Shown: positions 33,301 through 46,443 of the stretch, piece after piece
How the letters are laid out: each line of letters begins with the position of its first letter
Numbering within the stretch: the stretch's first letter is position 1
Assembly (NCBI GenBank): GCA_963682055.1
Contig: OY821740.1
Location: 35,298,795-35,362,794 of the forward strand
Length of the DNA stretch: 64,000 nt
Direction of reading: 5' to 3'
Source: Primula veris
Taxonomy: Eukaryota; Streptophyta; Magnoliopsida; Ericales; Primulaceae
The notes under the pieces: generated by a model
What the model was told of the DNA's origin: nothing
Databases searched by the model: none
What the model saw: the letters and a program-made list of their open reading frames with translations, nothing else
Position numbers and translations under genes: made by a program

Positions 33301-36092
33301 CATCTTTTACTTACGTAAGAAAAATATGTTGTTTTTTTGAAATAAAGTAAAATATGTTGTCTGGTTACACCAATACAAAATATGTTGTTGTAGACTACTA
33401 TTAGCTAGATTTCACTAATCACAATACAAAAAAGAAAAAACTTTGTTCACTTACCAAACTGCTTAAAAATATTCATACTCAGAAATATATAATTTTCACC
33501 TTCACCGAAATTATAAAATGCAACCAAACAAGCCCTAGTACCTATTCACTAAAAAATCTAATATGTTAAATGACTTACGCATTGAGTTCTTCGGGTGTCG
33601 CATCTGGAAAACGGTCATTCATATTTGAGGTGATCTTCCGATAACGGATGTAATCAGAGATACGAACCTTAAAGTTACGAAACGTCTCATAGAGCTCCCG
33701 AATCAAGTGCAGAGGCACGCCGTAATTTCTAAAAGTTACAAGAACCAAACAGCTATATTAGTGGAATGAAAACGACAAACACTTCTTACCAAAAACCAAT
33801 CAAGTATAATAGGGAAGGAAAAGTAGTTATGGAAATACTCTTAAAAAATGATGATTAGAAAGCATCGTTACTATGTGAAAGATCAAACAAATTCCAAATC
33901 GGATTAGGAAATAAGTAAAAACTAGCATTACAAAATATTTTCTTTAATAAATCAAACGTTTCTTGGGCGACATTGAACATGGGGAGGGTGCATAACCACA
34001 GTCCGAATACATTTGACAATTCACATCACCAAAAAGAAAGATTCATTGATAAATAAAGCAAAAAAGCATTGGAGTGTCCCTGAATGAGGAACGATGTGAC
34101 ATTACTGTGGATTTTTTTTGTCTTTAAGGCCTATTTTGAAGCAAGAAATTGTGTGGGGGAAAGCAAATGATTGTGTTAGACACCTAACTCCGAAACAATA
34201 AAATCGGTAAAATCAGGGTTTGGTTCAATATCGCGAAAAGATTTACGCTTCAGTCTAGTGTTAATACATAAGGAGAAGGTCCAATTTAGACCAACTTAAT
34301 TAATTTTCATGTGTCATAAAGAGAAATATTCTGCAGACATGTCTACTAGAGTAACTAGCGACATAAAAACAACTGAAAACAGGTGTAAAGTACTAACAAA
34401 CGTAGGTATAACAGTATAAAAGTCGTCTGTGTAAGTACTTTCGTGTATATAAGCAACTAGATAACGACTAAAGTTAGTAAGTTGCTTAAGTACTTACACG
34501 AAAATCGCGAGGAAGAAGCACAAATACATAGACAAGTGCAGCAAGTCACGAATAAGTTCCAAGTAAAAGGTATATACTGCCTTCTTTTCCCATTGACCAT
34601 CCATTAGCATGTCGCTGACGTAAAAAATATATTTCACAAATGTCGACATGGTTGTAGTCGCTAATATCATATATCTGGTGAATGTTTAAAACATTAACAA
34701 ATATTAAAAACAAGTTGTTAATTAAAGAGAAAAAGGAATTGGCGAGAATGTAGTTGTAAACAGAAGACATAACATTAAGGTAAGAGAGCATTTATAACAC
34801 TCATCCTAAATAGCAAGCTCTAACTAAATTCACATGCCCATTTGAATGAAACACAAATCAAATAATGTACATTGACAAATAGATAAAGTAAAATAATACC
34901 AACAAAGGACGTCTCTTTAATTATTTATTTTTAAGTTTTCTTACTCCTCGGAGCAATATGTGTTCTAGTTAGTAGATAAACATGTTTCCCCAGCTTACTG
35001 ATTTTCCAAAACCTGGAGTCTAAGGTAACCAAAGTACCAAACTCGTATCCCAAGGCAGAACATGTATCTATCTTTTAAATCTAAACCAAAACCGCATCTA
35101 ACGTCAAGTAAACAAAATCAGCCTCCAAAGTTTCTTAGCATCAACGCACTCACGACCATAGAAGCTAAACATTCTCCAAGCTACTCTATTTCTATAAGCA
35201 ATAATTATTACAATTTACAAACATGAAAATAATCAAAATATAAAGCAGGTTAAAGGGTCAGCATTAATCTAATGGATATTTGGTCGTGTCCATGTCACAG
35301 TACCAGCACTACCTACCACTGATCCTACAAAATCATAAAGTATCTTGTCCAATAAATTTTCAATTCTAACTATAAATCAAGATCCAAGTCTAGTTTGTAT
35401 CCTCATTTGTAATCAAAACTTACTTCTCAAATCTCATTTCTGATGTACTAAAGATCTATCGACCAGCATCATTTTCTATGCGCTGCCATTATTAAAATAC
35501 AATAAGCATTCACGCAATATCATTAAGCACCGAAATAATTTATTAGCAAGAATACTTACTCGAACGCAAAGAAGAGAGAAACCGAAGCTTGCCAAGTTTG
35601 TATCAAATATTTGGCCGAATTATACAGAAACACACTGTCTAAAAGAAACAAAAACCCCATGAACGACACAATCCGAACATGAGACAAGGTAGAAACTGTA
35701 GGTGTAGTCTCAATATACTCGACCCTCTTCTGAGCCAACCAATGTAAAGCCTTGATGAGCAAAAGAGCCGTAACCATAGCCAGAAAAGATACTGAGAAAT
35801 CTTGTCGGAAAATAGTTATTGCGAATAATATTTCCATTACTTCTCTAAATGCCTGCTCGTTTAGCCTCTCGACCTCAGCTTCTCTGAGAGAACCGAGGAA
35901 GATTTTTTTCGTAATTTGCCACATTATACACATGATAACAAAACCCATGTTGAGAAGAAGGACCAAGCTGATCTTCGAGGTGGATAGATATACCATTGCT
36001 GGGTAAAACTGAGCCCTACTATGGAAGGCATGGTATATAACCGCCAACGTGGCGATGATACTGATGCTAGCATACGTCTGTAGCCTTATCAT
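30342..36092 (-). CDS. HRD1: ERAD-associated E3 ubiquitin ligase HRD1 (synoviolin-like)
   Basis: Exons: 35560-36092, 34498-34674, 33579-33728, 32986-33182, 31950-32103 and 30363-30555; phases agree. Exons 1-3 encode the multi-spanning N-terminus, with typical plant HRD1 segments YPAMVYLSTSKISLVLLLNM, FLGSLREAEVERLNEQA and QKRVEYIETTP, then MLMDGQWEKKAVYTFYLEL and FRNFKVRISDYIRYRKITSN. Exon 4 is the RING-H2 domain (CIICREEM, CGHLFHVHCLRSWLERQ, CPTCRAPV; about residues 292-331). Exons 5-6 encode an Ala/Gln-rich tail ending KLLVQNQIE. HRD1 ubiquitinates misfolded ER proteins for degradation. The 3' end is uncertain: exon 6 ends at a donor-like GTAGAA, but I found no further exon. Without splicing, the frame stops seven codons later at 30342, giving 474 aa. 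A pyrimidine-rich 5'UTR exon near 37755-37810 is likely. Confidence 0.9.
30894..31490. mobile_element. PIF/Harbinger-type MITE in HRD1 intron 5
   Basis: Terminal inverted repeats GAGCATGTTTAACG and CGTTAAACATGCTC bound 597 bp, flanked by TAA on both sides (30891-30893 and 31491-31493). A 3-bp TAA/TTA duplication and a GAGCAT-type end fit PIF/Harbinger (Tourist-like) elements. The left third is GC-rich; the remainder is AT-rich. There is no transposase frame. Confidence 0.85.
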
Positions 36093-39000
36093 TTTTCGAG
36101 TGGCCTCAAATTGTTCGATGAAATTAATTAATCAATTTAAACTCCCTACATATATGCATACATAAAAAACTTTGTCAGGGGTAAAGGTGGTGTAAAAAGG
36201 TCAAGATTTTGATACAATAAATAGAAAGCATTGAGTCAGTAACAAAATACAAGATAAGATAACAAACAAGTATTTTCATTTTGGGGGGGGTTCATAAAGT
36301 ATTTGATGAAATTATGAATCAATCTGAACTGCCATTATATATATCATTCTATTATGAAAAGCAAAGCCAAGAATTGGTGAAGCTGCCAAATTTTGGCACA
36401 AATTTTCCAAAAACACCATTGCTATTCTTTTGTAATTACACGTACACCATAATTTGAAAAAAATAAAAAAGATTCACCCCCTCAGAGTCTCACACGTCTC
36501 TCTCTCTTTAAACCGTCCAAACTACTCATTTTCTCCTCTCTCTCTTATTAATTTCATCCATTCATCCATGTCGATGAAACACAGTCAGCAGATAGATTCC
36601 CAATTACGGTATTTGGTCTTTACTTATGAGTTGATTCACTACTTGCTATTCATAAGAGTTGTTTCATGTATCGTGTCGGCAATTTATTCATTTAATTAAG
36701 TTGATTTTCTATCTCATTAATATTCTGTTTTCGTTTTAAATTTTCTGTATGCTGCAAACTTTTTGATCTATTACTTAATTTGTCAGGATTCATAGATACG
36801 TAGCTTCGCGCCACACAGCAGCACCTGGGGTTATATATATATATATATACACTTAAAATGTGTCAGGGCAAAAGGGTGTGTAAAAAGTCAACTAATTTGG
36901 AACCAATAAATTTGGAAACCATCGGCATAAGCCGCATAACAGCTATATACAAGGTACAAAAAAATCCACAAGTAATTGGAAAACTGACAAGGTGTTTGAT
37001 GATATTACTTAATCAACCTGAACCCTCTATATGCATTGTATAACAATAAATCAGGAGCTAAAGGCAAAAATATGACAAAACAAAAGTTAATTTAATAAAG
37101 TGATAAAATTGATTTTATAGCAAAATACAAGTAGCAAAACAATCTCTGATCACAATCTTAATGAAATTACTAATTCAATTCAATACATAAACGCCTCAAG
37201 AAAAGAGGGGACTTAAAAAAAGATCAAAACTTTGAACTAGTTGACTAAATAACAAAATAAAAGCTAAGTATCAAAACAAGGAATTCGATTCAACTGTATA
37301 CATATTTATTTTATGTGTTGTTATATGCAATGTATACAAATAAATAAATACAAGTAGCAAAACAATCTCTGATCATAATCTTAATAAAAATCCTAATTCA
37401 ATCTAAATAGTGAACACATGCACTTAAAAAGATCAAAGTTTTGAACTATTTGAATATAAAAAAAAATAAGGGTAGTCTCAAAACAAAGATTTTGATGCGT
37501 TTATACATAAAAACTGCGAAAAGGGTATATAAAAAAAAAAGTATCAAGAAATTGAAACCGTTGATTTATCAGCAAAATTCAAGCCCTAATAGATTGAGGA
37601 GAATGTTAAATAAATTAGCTAAATCAATTTGAAAAGGGTATGTAAAAAGATCCAATCTCTAAACCAGATTAATCGAAATTATGGATTAAAACAGAATAAT
37701 AAAAGAAGAAACAAACAAAAAAAAAGGCGATATAAATAAGTAAAAATAAAGTACCTTCTTGAACTCTCTCTTTCTCTCTCTCTCTCTCACTAGAACTCAG
37801 AACCGGTCACCGGTGGGGGAAAAAACTAAAGAAACTCGGAAATTTATATTATTATTTATCTATCGTTTTTTTAGCGTCATCCGTGGAATATGGTCCTATT
37901 GATTGTTGCCACGTGTTTAATTGTACGTGGAAATTTTGTGTTTTCCTTCATGAAATACTACAACATTGTTGATTATGATAATTTTATACATTTTGGATAA
38001 TAATTTTTCTTTTTATAGAGTTTTAGAAAGTTTGGCATAAACTTTTGATTGACTTCGATGACCATATATAACCGTATCTGTGACATTAGTGAGAGTCAAT
38101 TGAGCCGTTCATGGAATTTTTCGTGTATGATTGGTAAAGTGTTCGGTTGATATTTGTTTCGGTTATAAACGAAATAAATATGAATAAGAATTAAAGATTG
38201 TTTTGAGAATGATACGATGATTGGCACCTCGTGAAGTTTCAATTGATCTCTGTTTTTAGATAATGGATTTTGGATAATATCGGTCTCTGTGTTTTAAATA
38301 ATGGATTCTCGATGGATCATTTTCCAAGTGAATCCCTTATTATAGAAAAGACTGATGTAATAACTTCGAGAACTCCTTAATATTGGCTATAATCGACGAT
38401 AACAAATGGCTCAACTCAACAGTGAGAAAATATTTACGCGAGATTGATATTGGAAGTGAGACAGATAAAACATTTATAGAGAAACTGTTTGAGCACTTGT
38501 ATACTGAGTATTTACCGCGCTATCAGGAAACAAGAAAACATGACAGACCAAACAATTTGATAAGAAAGCGATGAAACATTTTCTTCACTGGATTTGCGAG
38601 AGATGGATCTACCTCAATGATACTGTTATTCTGACCATTATGTAAAAGATTCAGGATGGATATGCACTTTCTATGTAATGAAAAAAAAAAAACAATCTAC
38701 TTTCATTTGCATTTGATATTTTGGTCTGAATTCATTTACTCGCGATACTCAATCAAATCGTTTATTTTTACCATTGAATGCCCTTCTAGAGTCTCATATT
38801 TAGTAACTCCTGAAGTATTTTTGGTAAAACGTTATTTTGAGGCAGGTCGTGGTTATTTTGAGGTAGACCGTGGGAGCAGTACCAAATTGAGATAAGCTCT
38901 GCAATATATGATATATGAGGGGTCACGGTCGGGCGGTGAGACGATTGAGGACAAACTTTGTTGATATGTAAAAAGATTTGTATATTTTGTAGTTTAATAA

Positions 39001-39821
39001 ATAACCAAAAACAATTTCAAATAATAAAGAGGAAATAAATTTAAGGTTAAAATTAGATAGTTTTTGTAATGCAGTGACAAATTAGTGCGATGGTCACAAT
39101 TATACCTATGTAAATAATTTGGTATTTTGATATGTAACTAATATTCTTATAAGTTAGAAGTATTATTCTTTTAAATAAAATAGGCAAATATTATTGTACT
39201 TGTTAATCTTTATTTAAAGTTTTTAAGTAAAAATATTTGTGAAAAATTTCGAGTTCGTATCTTCAAATCATTTGTTAATGATCGTTCGCTAATCAAACAT
39301 AAACAAAATTTTCACAAAACGAACATGAACATGACATAGCCCCCTTCGGCTCTTTCCACTTCATTTTGAGTCACACCACCCTTCATTATGACAGAGCCCC
39401 TTTTGGAATTTTTACAATGTATATTACTATAATTTGAAAATAGTGTTGTGGCATGCTACATAATTTTTCTAGACTCACCGGATCTTATTTAAATTCGGTA
39501 CTCTATTCATGGCTCTAGATTCGTGCAACAAAATTCATAGGACTTGTCTATAAAAAACAAAAAATAAAAATAAAAAGTGTTTGACTTTTAGTATAATTTA
39601 CCCAATTTCTATTTGTAGCATGAGCAACTTTAAGCCACTTGATAGTCTGACCACAAATATAACAAGGAAACGGAATAGGCGTTACTTTATAGCCTCCCAC
39701 AATTTTCATTGTCTAAATACCAAAAATAAGTAACCATTTTTGCACAGAGATCTTGTCCTTTTCAGAATTCCCCTTAGGAAGATTTTACAAGTTTCAAGTT
39801 TTTGCCATAGAAACAAATCCG
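36093..39821. other. Intergenic/5'UTR region between HRD1 and XTH; diverged repeats
   Basis: 36180-37650 contains several diverged copies of a motif set ('gtgtaaaaaggtcaa', 'tttgatgaaattatgaatcaa', 'aacaatctctgatca'), so it is an old repeat cluster, probably in a 5'UTR intron of HRD1. 37755-37800 is a CT-rich block next to a GTACTT donor on the minus strand, a likely untranslated exon. Plus strand 38383-38574 is open (63 codons: EKLFEHLYTEYLPRYQETRK) without a recognised family. 38840-38875 has a short duplicated 'ggttattttgagg[c/t]ag' block. 39000-39800 is AT-rich XTH promoter sequence. Confidence 0.45.
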
Positions 39822-40808
39822 ATGGGTTCGAAGACGAGAAACGTTAATTCGTTAAATATGTTTCCACGTTGCGTCCCCCTAGTTATTTTCCTAACCATTT
39901 TTGCACTCCTCATATTTTTCAACCTTGACTCCTTCATGTCGAGCACTAAATCGATTGCACAAAACAGTTTTAGCGAAGCAACACGCTTTCGTATGAATGC
40001 CGAAAAAGGCAACCAGCTGGAAGAAGAATTCGAGGTAACATGGGGAGAGGGTCGTACTAGGTTCCATAACAACGGAGGTCTCCTTACATTATCCATGGAC
40101 AAAACGTCCGGATCAGGTTTTAGATCAAAAAACGAATATTTATTTGGAAAAATACAAATGCAAATAAAGCTTATTCCCGGAAATTCAGCAGGAACTGTTA
40201 CGACATTTTACTTAACTTCAGAAGGTCCGACCCATGACGAAATAGATTTCGAGTTTCTTGGTAATTCTAGTGGTGACCCTTATACACTACATACCAATGT
40301 TTTTTCCCAAGGAAAAGGGAATAGGGAGCAACAATTTTTCTTATGGTTTGATCCAACATTGGATTTTCACACGTATGCAGTACTATGGAACCCTCACAGG
40401 ATTATTTTTTATGTTGATGATACACCTATCAGGAATTTCGAAAATTGTGAAAAAATGGGGGTGCCATTTTTGAAAAACCAACCAATGAGAATTCATTCAA
40501 GTTTATGGAATGGTGAAGAATGGGCCACACAAGGTGGGCTTGTGAAAACTGATTGGGCCAAAGGCCCATTCACAGCATCTTATAGGAATTACAAAGCTGA
40601 TGCTTGTGTAGCTAATAAAGAGGGCTCTAATTGTGGTGATTTATACGAATTACCATCATCAAGTAATGATTTATGGGTAAATGAGAAACTAAATACTACA
40701 AGTTTGAAGAGGTTGAAATGGGTACAAAAGTACCATATGGTGTATAATTATTGTGTTGATAGAATGAGATTCCCTGAGGGACCTGCACCAGAGTGCAAGG
40801 TGTCTTAG
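39822..40808 (+). CDS. XTH: Xyloglucan endotransglucosylase/hydrolase (GH16), intronless
   Basis: One uninterrupted frame, 328 aa. The ATG at 39822 was chosen because the longer frame has no upstream ATG. Residues 15-38 are a hydrophobic segment after a basic N-terminus, an uncleaved anchor or long signal peptide. The catalytic motif [10 protein letters not shown] is at 138-147, with both glutamates and the aspartate present, followed by an N-glycosylation site (NSS, 148-150). [41 protein letters not shown] and the C-terminal [19 protein letters not shown] with paired cysteines are typical of XTH. These enzymes cut and rejoin xyloglucan in the cell wall. All key residues are intact. XTH genes usually have two to three introns; their complete absence suggests a retrocopy or old intron loss. 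Confidence 0.93.
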   Translation: MGSKTRNVNSLNMFPRCVPLVIFLTIFALLIFFNLDSFMSSTKSIAQNSFSEATRFRMNAEKGNQLEEEFEVTWGEGRTRFHNNGGLLTLSMDKTSGSGFRSKNEYLFGKIQMQIKLIPGNSAGTVTTFYLTSEGPTHDEIDFEFLGNSSGDPYTLHTNVFSQGKGNREQQFFLWFDPTLDFHTYAVLWNPHRIIFYVDDTPIRNFENCEKMGVPFLKNQPMRIHSSLWNGEEWATQGGLVKTDWAKGPFTASYRNYKADACVANKEGSNCGDLYELPSSSNDLWVNEKLNTTSLKRLKWVQKYHMVYNYCVDRMRFPEGPAPECKVS

Positions 40809-43724
40809 AAGTTACGTTTGAGCTTAGTTTTTTCTTTGCTTTTAGTTACATGTTATACACTTATATTGTATGTAATTTAACCAACTTCAAAAGACGAGTT
40901 TTGGTATCTGTTTTGTACATGTAAAAGCCAAACATTTAAGCTTAATGAACCGCGGTTCTTTCTTGTTCAATAGTTGCAGGGAGTAAGTCCTGTGCAAGTT
41001 TTTCTTTATCGCTAATTTTTCAACTAATGTTCTTTGAATTTTCTTAGAAGTCTTGAAGATTTTCCTTGTGGGTGGGAGAGGTATTCTTGTTTTAATTTAT
41101 TTTTTATATGGCATTATTTGATCATGTGTTGTCTTTTTTCTCATTCTCATCCTTTTATTGTGGTTATTCAAAACAGCAAAACTAATTATAGTGGCACAAA
41201 GAGATCGAGATATTGTTCATAACCAAGTCCCAATTTATTCTTCTTATTCTTATATTAACTAAAATATCTCAATTATATAACATTTTGGTCCCTTGACAAA
41301 CCAAGAATCCAGCCACCCCACTGATCATATCTTAGCTCGTCGCTCGATCAACGTTATCGTTTTTCCATGGTTACTTTTACGATATGAATCGGATAATTGT
41401 TCTTATGTAGCAAAGTCATTGATGGAAGGGAGTGGCTATCCTTCCCGATTTGTGTGATAGGGAACCATATATAAGCTGTTAGGGTAGGACACAAAGGTGA
41501 CGGCTCAAAAATATGGTAAGAAATTGAAGTTTCAGTGTCCAAATATTTTCAGTGAACAACAAAGGAACAAAAAGTACAAAGTCTTTTTTCTTAGTAGAGC
41601 TAATATTGATGCAATTAATATGTCCATGAACTTTTCTCTATTGATCAGTCCGTAACATTTAATGATTTAAATCAACAAGCATGGAGTTAACATGATCTCA
41701 TAACCATTAACATGTACATTTTAAAAATGAAAATGAAGCATTTAAAAATTTAGGTTTAACAGAGAAAAGCATCAGATGTTGATTTGTTGTCGGTATGGTT
41801 TTTTATATGGAAATCTAGTAACTTTTACGACTTCAATATATAGTATAGCCGTATAGGTAGGATAATGGATATTTGACGGATTTACCTTTTTGCAATGAAT
41901 AAATATCCTCGAGAACTAGAAAACTATCAATATTTAAGTTATTGATAAATTTCAATTTCTGAGCAAATGCCATCTTATTATGAAATACCTGCCATCAAGT
42001 AGCTAGCTGCCTTAGTACCAAGTTAGACAGGGGCGGATGTAGGTAGAGGCATGGAGGTTCCATGTCCCTTCAAAATTTTCATCAAATATAATTACGAAAA
42101 TATTTTTGAAATTTATATTAATTCATAATATCTCTCTTTTTTTATACATATACTATATTTATAATTAACTTTTATTCATTTGGTAAGATGACTTTATTTT
42201 CTACAATGTTACAACAATACTCTTATTCTAATCAAGAATTAACGTATAAGTTTACAACAATACTAGTATCATAAACAAAAAAGAAGAGAATAAATTCATC
42301 TAGTCTCAAAGGCATTGAAAGTTTTTTCAGAACAAATTAATTTATTTATTGAAAGTGAATGTGATGATGTACCCCAGAACGTACTTATAACTCAGATATA
42401 ACTTAGATGTACTTGAATCGTGAACTGAACTGCTTATAATTAACGTTTATTCATTTTATAAGATGCCTTGAAAGCAATGAAGATTTTTCCTAAACAAATT
42501 AATCTGTTTATTCTATAGTTTGATAAGATTTTATAGTTTGTTTTGTTACTTTTTATTATATTGTGACGGTTTTTATTGTACTGTTATAACATTTAATGTT
42601 AGTTATGTCTATTTTGTTTGTAAAAAAGTCGATCAAACTGGACAAACCGAACAACAAACGTCGAATGAATTATTAATTGGTTTGTTTTTTGGGAAAACCA
42701 GCTATGTAAACGAAGTACATTAATTTTGTTTTCAATTTAAATCAAAACAAATCGATTTTTCTGATTTATATACAAATATTATATGCATATATATATATAT
42801 ATATATTGATTTTCAAGAGTCTACTCGAACTTTCTTATTCAAATATTAGAACACATGATTCTAATTTCACATGAACTTATAAATTTTTCGACACTAGTCA
42901 CCGTTATTATTATAAAATTATGCTATTCCGAATCTAAAATCCTGGATCCGCCGCTGGTCGGAGAGTATAGTTGTATATATGAATACCTGTATCTCCTCCA
43001 TTCACCTTTCAATAATTTACTCTTTGAAGCGTATTTTGATTCTTCACGTAACAATAAAGTGCAGTGTTTTTGTTTGATATCTGCCCATTCGAACAGAGGG
43101 CCAGAGAGAATGGGCGACAAACTGGACATAAATTAAGACGAGAGACTAAAAAATTTCGTTCAAAACGCATAATTCATTGTTATAAGCATGACAGAATATC
43201 ATAATCGTGACAAAAACCTGATTGGATTCACTAGCACATCTTTAACCGAGACCAGTTAGCCCTTTTTAATTAGTCGATAAAATATTTAGGAACTCATAAA
43301 CTAAGTACCCTCGTAGTAGACCAGTCGTAGACTGGTTATAGTAAGTTTGTGTATTGTAGAATGAACACTACTAATCACAATGAGTGTTCTATATCAAATA
43401 ATAGACTTAATTATTGTGAAAGTGTTTTTTAGGTACTTCATTTAGAGAACTATGGAGTGGAGTGATTTATCTAATGTTAATATCACGAGAATTCTTGAAA
43501 ATTTCAAACTAATGTCCAATAGTAGTTAATTAAGAAAACCTAAAAATAGACGCTAAGATAAATAGCTGTAAATCCAAAAATAAGAAAATATAATCAAGAT
43601 TTTAAACTGATTTGTACCATCCATTCAAACAAACTTCTCCCGCTAATGTAGCTTACAAACGTCCACCAATATCACAATCTCTCTTTCTCATATAATACAT
43701 TTCTTAAAAAAACTTGCGAAGGAA
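40809..43724. other. Intergenic; XTH 3' flank, AT-rich, RABA1 promoter
   Basis: Nothing coding is supported. 42040-42500 contains two related stretches (around 'aattaacttttattcatttggtaagatg' and 'aattaacgtttattcattttataagatg'), suggesting an old duplication. 42790-42815 is (AT)n. The fragment 'aaatcctggatccgccgctgg' at 42938 is typical of repeat-derived sequence. 43620-43724 is probably RABA1 leader sequence ('ctctctttctc'). Confidence 0.45.
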
Positions 43725-45399
43725 ATGATGGGAGCGTATAGAGCAGAAGACGATTACGATTACCTATTCAAGGTTGTGCTCATTGGCGACTCGGGAGTGG
43801 GAAAATCCAATTTATTGGGACGGTTTACTCGTAATGAGTTTAGTACCGAGACTAAATCCACAATAGGGGTCGAGTTTGCGACAAGAAGCATTCAAGTCGA
43901 CGATAATAAAATTGTCAAGGCTCAGATTTGGGACACTGCAGGCCAAGAAAGGTCATTTTTTTTCTCTTTTACATAATAAGGGATTTCTTTGTGTAACGAG
44001 TGCAATATAATAGATTTATATATATTATTTGGATTGATATGTCCCATATTTTATTGGTCTAATCGTTCCAACTGGAACACTGATAAGTAATGATCCTTAC
44101 ACTTTGAAAATATGCATGATTGCCAATCTGTATTCCTAGAAAAGTGACTAATTTATTCAGGTAACTTGCACCAATTGTCTATTTAGTTACCAAAGCTAGA
44201 TCGGTTATATACATGCGACCTAACTCGTTGTTTTATTTCCAAATTGGAAAAAAAGACACTACCAAAATGTTACGAAAGGTGGTACATTTTATTAATTTCA
44301 GGAGTATAGTTGTCTTATTTCAAATTGTTGTCCTGGATATAATAGAAGATAATATCACCATACAGGATTACAATGAGACTTGGCTATTCTGAAACTAAAT
44401 AGAAAAAGAAATGGCTAATATTATGCACATATCTCGTTTACTTGTGACGTTACTTGGGTTAAGGTTTATATATTAAATTTAACAAACAGACAAATAGTAG
44501 GTAGCTAAGTTAGTTAACTAATTTACAGAATGTGTGTTTTCCTAACATGAGAACAATGTTCATATGATTTTAAAAATAAGATGAATTACTAAATTTGTTT
44601 ACTTTTCTATGGGGGGCTTGACGTAGGTATCGTGCAATCACAAGTGCGTATTACAGAGGGGCAGTCGGAGCTCTAATTGTGTACGACGTGACCCGAAATG
44701 TTACTTTTGAGAATATAGAACGATGGCTAAAAGAGCTTCGTGCACACACCGATGGGAATATTGTAATTATGCTAGTAGGCAACAAGGCTGATTTGCGTCA
44801 TCTACGTGCTGTGTCCATAGACGACGCCAAGGGCTTCGCGGAGCAGGTATTAAATTATAAGTACTAAATAAGGAAAATTATCATTTATATCTAATTTGAG
44901 TTAGAACCATATCATAATAGGTAGTGGTGGCTCGCTTTAGATTGAAAGTTTCGCATAGAAATGTTTTTCTTAATTTCAATAAAACTAGCTACATTTACAA
45001 AATTAAAGTTAACCTTTAAAATTAATATTTGTTTCCAATATAAAAGGTCTCATCTCTTCAACTTGACTCAGGCCACCAGATGTATGATCGAGATGGCCCT
45101 GATTATTGGAAAACACTTTTTTAGTTCATTTTTAATCTAATTCTAATCTAACAATCAAACAAATTCAATCCTGATGTTAATTACAGGAAAACATTTTTTT
45201 CATGGAGACTTCGGCACTTGAGGCATTGAACGTCGAAAATGCCTTCACAGAGGTGTTGGTGCAGATATATCGCGTTGTAAGCAAAAAAGCACTCGGTGCG
45301 GGTGACGATCCCTTGGGTTTACCTAAGGGGCAGACAATTAACATCGGAGGAAAAGAGGATGTATCGGCAATGAAAAATAAAGGGTGTTGCTCTTCATAA
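43725..45399 (+). CDS. RABA1: Rab11-like small GTPase, RABA1 group
   Basis: Three exons: 43725-43951, 44627-44846 and 45187-45399; 660 nt, 219 aa. The P-loop GDSGVGKS is at residues 21-28, followed by the effector segment TIGVEF, WDTAGQE, NKAD and ETSA: all five nucleotide-binding motifs are intact. The C-terminus CCSS provides two cysteines for geranylgeranylation. The close match of [20 protein letters not shown] and LRHLRAVS points to the RABA1 group, which acts at the trans-Golgi/recycling endosome in secretion. Two adjacent ATGs open the frame; either could be used. As I recall, family members have one intron after GQER; the second intron here (44847-45186) would be an addition. Confidence 0.94.
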
Positions 45400-46443
45400 T
45401 TTTAGCATGAAAAGTTTACTAGATTTTTTTTTTCATATGAATAGGACGATGTACTGATTTAAAGATTTGATATTTTTATTTTCCAATAGTAGTGTGATTA
45501 TATACATTAAAGTTGCAAAATTGTGGATGGGAAGTCGGTGTACTGAGATTCCTAATTGTACAAACTGGCTTGTTTGGTTGCTGCTAAACAGATAAGCTCA
45601 ATCCTTCAAGTTTGAAGGGGATAAAAGGTTCACCTAGATTATAGCTTACAGACATTTTCAAACAAGAGCTCAAAAGCTTAACATCCAAGGTAATTAATCA
45701 AATACATTCATCTTCTAACAACCAAAGGACCTTGAAAGCTACCAGAACAAGGCCTAAACAAGTAAAAACTTAATTCTCTTATTAATAACCATCCCCATTT
45801 AAAAAAAAAGAAAAAAAACCATCCCCATTTCGTGACCCAAAAAAAAAACTCCTGTTTCAGAAACGGGAGATATACAACCTCTAAGCACATCCCCGTTTCA
45901 ACTTCAAAGCTTATATATAAAAATTGAGCCATGCTTACAAAACAATGAGCCACACTCGATCACAAACAAATCTCTTGTTTACTCAGATATGAGCTGCACA
46001 TCTGACCCCAGCTTCAAACCTTAATATTTTTTCCCTGGAATTGAGAATTATGCCAACATAGCCGTTTGGCACGAGGACTTTTGCAAAAATTATTGAGGAA
46101 GCTCCCCCCAAAAACTTTACATAACTACTTTAATTATGCCAACATAAAACTTCGAATCTTCTTTCAGTATATCATTTCATAAGACAATTCAAATGCTATT
46201 TCAAACTCCCGTACACAAGGGTGTGAGATGTTAAAGCTATACATCTCTATTTAGACTACATCATAGTATATATATAATCAAGGAAAGGACGAATGGTGAA
46301 ACAAATTAACCAATACACAACTTTCCAGCAGTTAGAATATGCTTCACCAGCTAAAACTATTTTTTGCATTGATGGTACCAGCAATTAAAGCTTTACGAAG
46401 AAAATTGATACTAGTATATACAAAAAGAAACTGCTCCTTGTTG
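45400..46443. other. Intergenic between convergent RABA1 and VOZ genes
   Basis: Both 3' ends face this stretch. 45560-45690 has 'ttgtttggttgctgct' and related words of a MITE family seen elsewhere. 45800-45850 is A-rich with a duplicated 'aaccatccccattt' word. No reading frame is supported. Confidence 0.5.

Noticed and set aside
39753..39821. N-terminal extension of XTH by 23 codons
   Set aside because: The extension begins with TTG, not ATG; the first ATG is at 39822 and gives a sensible N-terminus.
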